64,000 nt of DNA from positions 1,238,060 through 1,302,059 of the forward strand of contig NZ_FORC01000001.1 in the NCBI RefSeq assembly GCF_900113905.1, in the 5' to 3' direction. Position 1 is the stretch's first letter. Each line of letters begins with the position of its first letter. Positions 44,144 through 52,100 of the stretch are shown piece by piece. The translations under genes were made by a program, and so were the position numbers. The notes beneath the pieces were generated by a model that did not search any database, was not told the origin of the DNA, and worked only from the letters and a program-made list of their open reading frames with translations. The stretch is from Phytopseudomonas argentinensis (GTDB lineage Bacteria > Pseudomonadota > Gammaproteobacteria > Pseudomonadales > Pseudomonadaceae).

Positions 44144-45004
44144 TTACAGCGCCGGATCCCAGCGCTGCGACCAGTCGGCATCCTGTTCAGCGATCTCGCG
44201 CAGCAGCTCGAAGCTTTGCTGCAGGGCCGCCGAATCCCGCTCGCGGGAATACACCAGATAGGTCGGGTAGCTGAACTCCGGCGCCCTGGGCACCCGCTCC
44301 AGCACCCTCTTGTCCAGGTAGCTCTGCACCACCCGAGTGCGGAAATAACCTGAGCCGCCGTGCTCCAGGATGTATTGCAGGGCCAGCGGCCCGAGATTGA
44401 AGGACACCGGTGCCCGCGCCTTGTCCGGCAGGGCGCGGTCGTGCTGGGCGCGGAAGCTGTCGCTCCAGTCGATATACACGTAGGGCTCCGGGTTTGCCGC
44501 GCGGACCAGAATCAGCTTCTCCTCGAGCACCTGCTCGACCTGCATGCCGGCCCAGTAGCTGGGCTGGTAGACCAGGGCCGCATCCATCACGCCCATTTCC
44601 ACCTGACGCAGCAAACTGGCGCACTCGGCGACCTGGGCACGCACCGCGTAGCCTTCGATGCCCTGGCGAATCGCGCTGACCCAGCGCAGCATCAGCGGGT
44701 TGCACAGGCTCACCTCGCCGCCGATATGCAGCACGTTGTGATAGCCATCCGGCAACGGCAGGTCGCGCTGCGCCGCTTCCCAGGTCTGCTGGATCTGGTT
44801 GGCGTAGGTGACGAACGCTTCGCCATCAGGCGTCAGCCGCGCGCCGGCGCGATTGCGCACGAACAGCGTGCTGCCCAGGTGGCTTTCCAGCTTCTGGATG
44901 CGCGCGGTGATCGCCGTCTGGGTGACGTGCATGCGCTCGGCGGCGGCGATAAAGCTGCCGCTGCGGACGATTTCCAGAAAGGTGCGGGTAAGGTCGATAT
45001 CCAT
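44144..45004 (-). CDS. LysR-family transcriptional regulator
   Basis: Regulator of 286 residues with an N-terminal winged helix-turn-helix (MDIDLTRTFLEIVRSGSFIAAAERMHVTQTAITARIQKLE, about 1-41) and a C-terminal effector-binding domain. I chose ATG at 45004 over GTG at 45010. The target and ligand are unknown. LysR genes often regulate a divergent neighbour, but here the upstream gene (HPP/CBS) runs in the same direction, ending 87 bases upstream. No clear promoter was seen in that spacer. Confidence 0.9.
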   Translation of the reverse strand: MDIDLTRTFLEIVRSGSFIAAAERMHVTQTAITARIQKLESHLGSTLFVRNRAGARLTPDGEAFVTYANQIQQTWEAAQRDLPLPDGYHNVLHIGGEVSLCNPLMLRWVSAIRQGIEGYAVRAQVAECASLLRQVEMGVMDAALVYQPSYWAGMQVEQVLEEKLILVRAANPEPYVYIDWSDSFRAQHDRALPDKARAPVSFNLGPLALQYILEHGGSGYFRTRVVQSYLDKRVLERVPRAPEFSYPTYLVYSRERDSAALQQSFELLREIAEQDADWSQRWDPAL

Positions 45005-45091
45005 GGTCACTCTGCCGGCACGCGGCGCCGGCCATTCCTCAAGCCTGATCCGGCGCCCAGTGTACGGGCGTGCGACGGTTCATTCGATGCT

Positions 45092-46222
45092 TCAGTCGAG
45101 ATGCCTGAGCAGGTCGCGGTGCAGCGCGGCGACCAGGTCGGTCTGGGTGACCACCCCAACCAGCCTGCCGTCGTCGAGCACCGGCAGGCAGTGCAGGCCT
45201 TCATCCGAGAGCAGCGCGATCAGGTCGACGACATGGGTTTCGGCATCCACGGTGCGCACCGGCGTGGTCATCACCTCGCCCAATACCTTCTGCTTCTGCA
45301 GGCCGAGGATGGCGCGCAGGTTGAAGCTATTGGCGCGCGTGGCGCTGACCAGATCGACCAGGCTGACGATACCGACCAGCCGCCCGGCGTCGAGGACCGG
45401 CAGGGCCTTGAAGCCGTGATGGGTCAACAGGTACAGGCCCTTGGCAACTGCCGTTTGCGGCGTGGCGTAGACCAGGTCGCGGGACATCATCTGCCCGGCG
45501 CGGATCTCGCCCATGCTGCGGCGCAGCGCGTGTTTCTCGGTGCTGCGCACGATCAGTTCGAGGTCTTCGCGGGTGATGTCGACGAAGGAGCCCAGTTCGT
45601 CGAGGGCGTGGTCCAGGTCGCCGGCATTGATGCCGGCGCGCTCGCTGGGCAGCGGGTCATGGGTGTGGTGGACCGCCTGCGTCCCCGGATGCGGGCGCGG
45701 ATAGGGCACGCGGGTGAGGTTGTTGTAGAGCAGCGCGCAAGCCAGCAGGCCGACCCCGGCGGTCATCGCCACCAGCGCCGGCTGCCAGAACGGATCGCCC
45801 GGCAGGGGCGTGGCGAACACCATGCAGAAGGCGATGGCGCCGCCCGGAGGATGCAGGCAGCGCAGCGGGCACATCAGCAGCAGACTGAGACCCAGGGCCA
45901 GCGCCGCACCCAGCAGGCTGTGATCGATGAAATGGGTGATCGTCAGCGCGACGGCGCTGGCGCACAGGTAGCTGCCGAGAATCGACCAGGGCTGAGCCAG
46001 GGCGCCTGAGGATACCGCGAACAGCAGCACCGCCGACGCCGCCAGCGGGCCGGAGAAATGCACCGCCATATGCAGGCCGAACAGTTGGCTGCACACCCAG
46101 GTGCTGAACAGGAACCCGGCGGCAGCGCCAAAGGCGGCGCGGCTCCATTCACGAGGGCGGGTATGCAGGGCGTCAGGCAGAAAGGCGGAAAGCCATTGGG
46201 GGAAATGCGCGTGGGACTTCAT
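45092..46222 (-). CDS. HPP-family membrane protein with tandem CBS domains
   Basis: Protein of 376 residues. The N-terminal half is an HPP domain with about four to six membrane helices and the name-giving LHPPGGA motif near residue 125. The C-terminal half has two CBS domains (about 245-370, with VMTTPVRTVDAETHVVDLI). HPP proteins in plants and cyanobacteria transport nitrite; CBS pairs sense adenine nucleotides. Substrate is unproven here. ATG at 46222 is chosen because MKSHAHFPQWL fits the family start; its Shine-Dalgarno is weak. The upstream region has an Anr-type promoter and two leader hairpins, suggesting low-oxygen induction. Confidence 0.85.
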   Translation of the reverse strand: MKSHAHFPQWLSAFLPDALHTRPREWSRAAFGAAAGFLFSTWVCSQLFGLHMAVHFSGPLAASAVLLFAVSSGALAQPWSILGSYLCASAVALTITHFIDHSLLGAALALGLSLLLMCPLRCLHPPGGAIAFCMVFATPLPGDPFWQPALVAMTAGVGLLACALLYNNLTRVPYPRPHPGTQAVHHTHDPLPSERAGINAGDLDHALDELGSFVDITREDLELIVRSTEKHALRRSMGEIRAGQMMSRDLVYATPQTAVAKGLYLLTHHGFKALPVLDAGRLVGIVSLVDLVSATRANSFNLRAILGLQKQKVLGEVMTTPVRTVDAETHVVDLIALLSDEGLHCLPVLDDGRLVGVVTQTDLVAALHRDLLRHLD

Positions 46223-46241
46223 CGGTATCGTCGAAAAGATC

Positions 46242-46263
46242 GAGCCTCTCAAATAAGAGGCTC
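46242..46263 (-). other. Leader hairpin close to the HPP/CBS start codon
   Basis: GAGCCTCT and AGAGGCTC (46242-46249 and 46256-46263) form a perfect 8-base stem with a 6-base loop, ending 20 bases before the ATG. It could limit ribosome access or stabilise the leader. Confidence 0.6.
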
Positions 46264-46332
46264 GCTGGGTACCGCTGCAAGCGGCAGGCAGGAGCATCCG
46301 TCCCTGGATGATGTACTCGTCTGTTTGCAACC

Positions 46333-46366
46333 TTGCCCGCCCCGGCAGAGAAACCGTGGCGGGCAA
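46333..46366 (-). other. Second leader hairpin of the HPP/CBS gene
   Basis: TTGCCCGCC (46333-46341) and GGCGGGCAA (46358-46366) pair perfectly over 9 bases around a 16-base loop, within the predicted 179-base 5' leader. It does not match a riboswitch class I know. Confidence 0.55.
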
Positions 46367-46400
46367 TGAGAGGGAGTGTGACGAAGGGCGATAACGCGAT

Positions 46401-46449
46401 CAAACGAATAATAATGAAGGATTGATAAGCTTTTTTTGATATAAACCAA
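46401..46449 (-). promoter_or_regulatory. Anr/Dnr-type site and class II promoter of the HPP/CBS gene
   Basis: On the minus strand TTGGTTTATATCAA (46436-46449) matches TTGAT-N4-ATCAA at 9 of 10 positions. Its end is exactly 22 bases from a TATTAT -10 hexamer (46408-46413). This places the site centre at -41.5 from a start near 46401, the geometry of class II FNR-family activation. Confidence 0.7.
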
Positions 46450-46462
46450 CATACATAAAGCC

Positions 46463-46537
46463 CGTAGCCCGGGTCGAGCGCAGCGATACCCGGTGGAACC
46501 GAACCCTGGCTATTGCTGCGCTCAACCGCAGGCTACG
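46463..46537. repeat. 75-base imperfect palindrome after magF
   Basis: CGTAGCC (46463-46469) pairs with GGCTACG (46531-46537), and GAGCGCAGCGATA (46475-46487) pairs with TATTGCTGCGCTC (46511-46523) with one mismatch. An inner CCGGGT/ACCCGG stem can form instead. It begins 3 bases after the magF stop (minus strand) and may act as the operon terminator. The CGTAGCCCGGGTCGAGCG core resembles dispersed repeats of pseudomonads. Confidence 0.65.
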
Positions 46538-46539
46538 AA

Positions 46540-47340
46540 TTACGGATAGCTGAAGCTCTTCACCAGCGTCAGCTCGCCCGGTGTACGCATCGGCACCAGA
46601 AAGCTCTCCTGCTTCTCGTTGACTGTACCCTCTTCGGTGATCAGGGTGATCTGCCCGGTGGTGAGAATCTGCCCTGCGTTGCTCTCGCCTTCATCGTCAT
46701 AGCTGTAACCACCGCCGTAGTAGTTCACGTAGACGAGATACTGGCCCTTCATCGGGGTAGGCGAAGCAATCATTTCCGGGCCGTAACCGGTGGTCACGTC
46801 TACATCCAGGGCCGCGCCATTGGCCAGCGAACGATTGCCGTACCAGACATGCTCGCCATCGGGGGTGACCAGGTGCAGGTCGAGGTCGGTGTTGTCGCTG
46901 TCCCACGACAGCACCACGCGCAGGCGCGCCGGGGTTTCGCCACTGCCGTTGTTGTAGAACTGCACGCGGCGGCGCTGGCTGCCATCGGGGCTGCGCACCT
47001 CGACGTTGTTGCTGCCGGCCGGGAACACGAACGGGCGGTCGAAGCCACCATCCTCGTCAATCTTCAGCGGCATGCTGGTGCCGTTGACCACCAGCCGGCC
47101 AGGCGCGCTGCTTTCGTCCTTGCGCAGTTGGCTGATCGCTCCCTTGATCCGCGCCGTGTCGGCCTGATTGGCGGCACTGTTGACCGAGGACGCCGGGTAA
47201 TTGACCTCCTGCATGAATTGCGCGCCGTCGCCACCGCCAACGCGCCAGCCGCTGCGGGGGGTGTCGAGCTTTACCTCGGCCAGCGCACAAAGCGGCAGCA
47301 GGGTCAGGCAGAGGGCGATACGAGGGGTGATCAGAGCCAT
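46540..47340 (-). CDS. magF: MagF, DUF2135 (YfaP-like) periplasmic protein
   Basis: Secreted protein of 266 residues, last gene of the mag operon (PA4487 position). A signal peptide (MALITPRIALCLTLLPLCALA) precedes a DUF2135 region with LSWDSDNTDLDLHLVTPDGEHVWYG, TGYGPEMI and YLVYVNYYGGG. It shares its C-terminal pattern (TVNEK-ESF-VP-GEL-VKSFSY) with MagA, so the two are paralogues at opposite ends of the operon. I chose ATG at 47340, 4 bases after the magE stop. The biochemical role is unknown; in P. aeruginosa Mag proteins form a complex with MagD. Confidence 0.9.
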   Translation of the reverse strand: MALITPRIALCLTLLPLCALAEVKLDTPRSGWRVGGGDGAQFMQEVNYPASSVNSAANQADTARIKGAISQLRKDESSAPGRLVVNGTSMPLKIDEDGGFDRPFVFPAGSNNVEVRSPDGSQRRRVQFYNNGSGETPARLRVVLSWDSDNTDLDLHLVTPDGEHVWYGNRSLANGAALDVDVTTGYGPEMIASPTPMKGQYLVYVNYYGGGYSYDDEGESNAGQILTTGQITLITEEGTVNEKQESFLVPMRTPGELTLVKSFSYP

Positions 47341-47344
47341 GATG

Positions 47345-49081
47345 TCATTCCAGTAACAGGGTGCGGGCAAGGCCTTCCACGTAGGCCTCGTCCTGTCCAT
47401 TGGGGTGGGCGACGAAGGCCAGGTGCAGGTATTCGTGAGTCAGGTCGAGGCGGTCCTGCAGGGAGAAGAAGCCGCGCACGAAAATGCGCTGGCGCTCGCG
47501 ATCCACATAGGGCCGGCCGGCCGTCAACTGGCAAACGGTGAACTGTTGAATTTCTTCATAGCCCGGCTCGGCGTCCAGGCGTTGCCGCCAGTCACGTCGT
47601 TGCTTGCGCAGCCACTGCTCGGCGGCAGCCAGGGGCTGGCAGGCCGCCACGGGTTTGTCCCAGCGGCTCAGCGTGGCGCGTGGGAAGGCGCGGGCCAGAA
47701 TGGCGTCATAACGCAGGCCGCTGTTCGCCTGCTCGACCGCCTGCGTCCAGGCCAGACGATCAGTGCCGGGCTGGGTAGTGTGGTAGGTGACCGGCGTGCC
47801 GGCCAGCACCAGGTCGGCCGTCCACGCGGCGATATCCCGGGCGCCCTGGCTGGCCGGGCGCGGCGCTACGCGCTGGCTGGCGCTGCTGTCATCGATACGC
47901 AGGCACTCGCCGCGCCGCCCGGCGCTCTGCAGCAGGTAAGTGCGCGCGGTGATGGCCAGCGCCTTGGCGGCCTCGGCAGGCTGCGCCGAGGCCTCACGAT
48001 CCAGCACACGGGCCACATAGTCCTCACGATCCAGATGGGCAGTGAGCTGCAGCCCTTCGCTGTTTTGCTCGAGAAACAGCTCGCCGTGGCTTTCGATGGG
48101 CAGGCGGTTGCCGTTGGTGAACTCGACCTCGTAACGGCCATCGAGCGCGCCAGGCTCCACTGCCGCGTTACTGCCCTCGCGCCTGAGCTGGCGCAGCGGG
48201 TAGCGGGCGAACAGGCGCACCTCGACGCAACTGCCGGCCTCGCTTGGCCAGGGCGTGGGCAGTACCTGACCGAGCGCCTCGCCATGGCGCTTGAGCACCA
48301 TCACGCTGGTGCCCGAGCCACCGGCCCAGACCGGCGTGCCGTCGGCCAGCCAGCCGGCGAAACCGCCCTGGCGAGCCTGGCGATCGTTATCGGCCAGCCA
48401 GCTCCAGGTCTTCACCCGCAGGCGACCGCCCAGGGCGCTGACCGTTGAACCGTCACCGTTCAACAGCACATCCAGCAGCACCTTGCGGGCATCGGCCTGG
48501 GCCGGCAGTTGTGCGAGCTGCGTGAGCAGTTGTTGAACAGAGACGCGGGTAGCCGGCGCCAAGCGCTGGCGCTCGCTGATCCAGCTCGGCGCCTTTCGGG
48601 CCTGCCAGTAGCGCGACCAGTCGCCTTGGTTCAGTTGCAGATTCTCCTGCTCGAAATACAGGCCGCAGGACTTGACCAGCGCCTGGTCCCGATCGATACG
48701 CTCGCCCGGGTTGCAGCAATACACCTCTTCCTTGTTGCCGCCGCGGCACTGGTAGCCGTGCTCCGGCTGTTTGCTGTCGACCAGGTAGGCATAGACGAAC
48801 AATTTCCACAGGCTACCCAATGGCGCCTGCAGAGTGTCGGGCAAGGGTTCGCGGCTGACCAGCCGCTGCCCGTCGAGGCGCAGCAGTTCGCTGCCGCCGG
48901 CCGTTTGCCAGGCCAGCGACAGCGGCGCCTCGCCAGCCATTGCCGAACCGCTGACGGCGGCCAGCAGGACCAGCGAAGCGAGGATGCAGCGCTTAGCAGG
49001 CCGTTGAAAAACGTGATCGAGGCAGCCAGCGCAAGGCAAAAGCAGGCGAAAAAGCGGAATGTACGAGTAGTACATGAGCAT
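47345..49081 (-). CDS. magE: MagE, DUF2300 (YfaQ-like) periplasmic protein with displaced start
   Basis: Protein of up to 578 residues from ATG at 49081. The N-terminus to about residue 29 is encoded by an inserted repeat; the original start was probably a TTG overlapping magD (see findings), giving MSKRCILASLVLLAAVSGSAMA as signal peptide. The next section has SLWK (Ser90-Lys93), SCG (138-140) and KTWS (224-227), resembling the SxxK, SxN and KTG motifs of penicillin-binding proteins. Further on, AKALAITARTYLL resembles SpoIID-like proteins, and HEYLH near 549-553 resembles a zinc-protease motif. DUF2300 has no proven activity. The gene lies between magD and magF (4-base spacer). Confidence 0.85.
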   Translation of the reverse strand: MLMYYSYIPLFRLLLPCAGCLDHVFQRPAKRCILASLVLLAAVSGSAMAGEAPLSLAWQTAGGSELLRLDGQRLVSREPLPDTLQAPLGSLWKLFVYAYLVDSKQPEHGYQCRGGNKEEVYCCNPGERIDRDQALVKSCGLYFEQENLQLNQGDWSRYWQARKAPSWISERQRLAPATRVSVQQLLTQLAQLPAQADARKVLLDVLLNGDGSTVSALGGRLRVKTWSWLADNDRQARQGGFAGWLADGTPVWAGGSGTSVMVLKRHGEALGQVLPTPWPSEAGSCVEVRLFARYPLRQLRREGSNAAVEPGALDGRYEVEFTNGNRLPIESHGELFLEQNSEGLQLTAHLDREDYVARVLDREASAQPAEAAKALAITARTYLLQSAGRRGECLRIDDSSASQRVAPRPASQGARDIAAWTADLVLAGTPVTYHTTQPGTDRLAWTQAVEQANSGLRYDAILARAFPRATLSRWDKPVAACQPLAAAEQWLRKQRRDWRQRLDAEPGYEEIQQFTVCQLTAGRPYVDRERQRIFVRGFFSLQDRLDLTHEYLHLAFVAHPNGQDEAYVEGLARTLLLE

Positions 49082-49137
49082 TTTGAGCCTGTTTTTAACG
49101 CCGCGATGGCAACGTAGATAGTTTTTCAACTGCCTGC
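48996..49137. mobile_element. 142-bp MITE-like element in the magD-magE junction
   Basis: Terminal inverted repeats GCAGGCCGTTGAAAAAC (48996-49012) and the complement of GCAGGCAGTTGAAAAAC (49121-49137) match at 16 of 17 bases. The element is flanked by TA on both sides (48994-48995 and 49138-49139), as expected for a target duplication of Tc1/IS630-type elements. The inside contains the palindrome TGTACgagtaGTACA (49060-49074) and complementary AAAAGCAGGC/GCCTGTTTTT segments, so it can fold into a large hairpin. It encodes no transposase. Similar sequences are, from memory, dispersed in other pseudomonads. Confidence 0.75.
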
Positions 49138-52100
49138 TACTCAACGGTGACCTTCTGCAGGGTTGGTTCAGCTTCCAGCGCCTGCTGGCCCGGTGCATAG
49201 AGGCGCACGTAGCGGGCCGGCGGCAGCACGAACTCGCCCTTCTGCGAGAAGCGCACCAGGTGACGCAGCACCAGTTCGCCCTCCAGGCTGTCCACCGGCA
49301 CCGCGTAGCTGAGCTCGCCCGGCTCGTTGCGGGCCTTCTCCAGCGCCGAGGCTTCATCGCCACCCAGGCCACTGACCTGAATACCCCAGGTGGTGCGCTC
49401 CACGTCGGCGCCCGGCGGCAGCGGTACTTCCAGCATCCCGTAGCGCAGGGGCTGTTCGGTTTCGCTGCTCAGGGTCACTTCGTCCAGGTACAGGTCGGCG
49501 CTGGAGATCTCGTCCTTGCCGACTTCCTCGGCGCGGAACTCGAAGGCCTTGTCGCCCGGAACCAGCCGCAGCAGACGGCGCGTCAACGTGACCGGCACAT
49601 TGCTCGGCGCGGCCTGGGCACTCTGGTAGTCGAGGCGCACATCGCTCGGCTGATCCAGATCGCCAGCCACCTGCAGGGCCTGGGGCGGTTGCGCGCCGGT
49701 CCACTGCCAGTAACTCTCGCCGCTGGTGCCTTCCACTTCCTGCCAGTCACCTTCCAGCGCCAGCGTCGGCTGGGCACTGCGCAGGTCCAGCGACGGCTGC
49801 AGCCAGGTCAGCGCCAGGGCGCGTTCCAGGCCGGCCTGGGCCGGTGCCAGCTCGCCGAGCAGACGCTGGGCACGCTGACGATCAGGGCCATTGAGGTACA
49901 GGGCGACGGCGGCCACGAAGGGCGACTGGCTTTCGGCCAGGCGGCGACGGGCGCCATCGAGCTGCCCGTGCAGCGCCTCGGCCACCGGCACATTGTTCTG
50001 CTGCGCCAGGTGCACGCCCAGCTCACGGGCAATCGCCAGGCCCAGGGCCGAATCCGGCGCCGCCATCACCAGGCTGTCGCCCTCACCGAGCACCACTTCT
50101 TGGCCTTCGCCCGCGGCGGCCAGGTCATACACCAGGCCTTCGAGCAAGGTTTTCACCGGCAGGCCCATGTCGCGGGCGAACGCCAGGATCAGCGCACGCT
50201 GCAACAGCGGCGTTTCCGGGGCGCGCTTGGCATAGAGTTCCAGCACGCGCTGCCAGTGCTCCGGCGGCAACTGAATGGCCAGGGCGCGGCTGGCGTGCCA
50301 GTCGGCGTAATAGGCGTAGGTGGTCAGGAAGGCGTCGCCATCGGCATCCCCCCCCCACCAGGTGAAGGTCGCTTCGGGGCCGGCCATCTGCACCAGGCGC
50401 AGGCGGCTGTTCTGCATGATCAGGCGCAGGCGATCCTTGATCCGCGGCTCGCCGGCGGCCAGCGCCGGGTAGGCCAGGCTCAACGGCAGCAGGCGGCTGG
50501 CGGTCTGCTCGACGCCGCCATAGGGGTAGTCGAGCAAATCATCCAGCGCGGCGTTGAACAAACCGGCGCCGCTGTCAGCCACGCGCAGTTGCACCTGGCT
50601 TGCATCAGCCGGCAATTGCAACGGCGTGCTGCCCGGGAACACCGACAGCTGCTCGCTGCGCACCTGCTGCCAACCAGGCGCCACGGTGCTCAACTTGATG
50701 GCCAGAGCGTCGGCCACCTTGCCGGCCTGGCGCAGCTCGGCGCTGAAGTCGCCGGCGGCGATCACCGCCTCCTCGACCGGCAGGTAGTTGATGCCCTTGG
50801 CCAGCGTCACCTCGCGGCGCTGCTCCTGCTCGCCATGACGGATCAGCAGTTCGGCCTTGGCGCCCTCCTCGCCCTGGTTGAAGGCGAACAGGCCCAGCGC
50901 CGGCTTGTCGCCGACCCGGAAGCGGCTCGGACCGCTCCACTTCAGGTATAGCGGTTTTTCCGAGCGCACGAACTGGCGCTTCTGGCCGACTTCACCCTCC
51001 GCGCTCACCGCCCGGGCGGTGATGCGCCAGCGGGTCAGCGAGTCCGGCATGCGGAAGCTGAAGCTCGCCTTGCCGTTGGCATCGGTGACCAGGTCGGGCT
51101 GCCAGGAAGCGGTGTCGACTTCCTCGCGGCGCGGCCGCTCCAGCACCTTGACGCCGCGCTCGCTGCGGTTGGCGCGGCCCGGTGCACTGGGCATGCCCGG
51201 CAGGGCCAGGTCGTAGCTGATGAACGACAGGCTGGCGCTGGTGCGCACGTTGTTGCGGCGCGGATGATAGAAGAACTGGTCGATACCGGGGGCGATTTCC
51301 GGCTGCAGGGCGTAGATCATCTCGTCCACCACGCTGACCGTCAGGCGTGTCGGTACCGGCTTGCCTGCGAACAGGGTGCTCAGCTCGACGGTGACCAGTT
51401 CGCCCGGTTGCACCACCTCCTTGTCGGCCTTGATGGCGATGTCGATCTGCGGCGTGGCAACCTTGATGCCGGCGTTCTGGAAGCTGTAGTCACCGCCGCG
51501 GGTGTACAGCGCCGAGAAGGTGATGTTCGGCGAGAAGGTCTTGCCGACCGGAATGCGCGCGCGGTACTGGGTGTCGGACAGGCGCTCGAGTTTGAGCCAG
51601 TCGCCACCCTTGGAGAGCAGCGCGGTGGCTTCGACCTTGTCACGTTCCAGGGTCAGCAGCGCATCGCTGACCGGCTCGGGAAAGGTGATCAACGCCAGGG
51701 CTTCGTCACCGGCCTGGTACTCGGCTTTATCGAGCACGATCTCGATGGTGCCGGCCACCGACTTGACGCCTTCGCCGCTGACCGAATGGCCTGTGGCGCC
51801 GAGGATCAGGCCGCTGCTGTCCTTGAGGGTGATGCTGTAGGTGCCGGGGCGCTCGAAATTCAGCTCGAAACCCTTGGCATCTGCCGCCAACTCGCCGCTG
51901 CCGGTGCTCTGGTCTTCCAGGCGCACCCACTCGTAGCGGGCCGGTTTGCGCTCACTGGTGCCTTCGCTCTGGTAGGCGAAATTCACCGCCTGGCCGGCCG
52001 AACTGAAGCGCTGCGGGGCGCTCAGGCGATAGCGGGCTGCGCCGCGCTCGATGAGGATTTCCTTGCTGGTCTTGACCCGGTAGGCGGCGCCATCGCTGGC

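Noticed and set aside
44144..45004. LysR gene as regulator of the HPP/CBS gene
   Set aside because: It is downstream and in the same direction, not divergent; no LysR-type T-N11-A site was found at the HPP promoter, which already has an Anr-type site.
44360..46009. 549-codon plus-strand ORF
   Set aside because: Antisense to the LysR and HPP/CBS genes, both of which have clear domains; the translation looks like a codon shadow.
46333..46366. Guanidine (mini-ykkC) or fluoride riboswitch in the HPP leader
   Set aside because: Only one stem carries anything like the needed loop sequence, and neither consensus is met.
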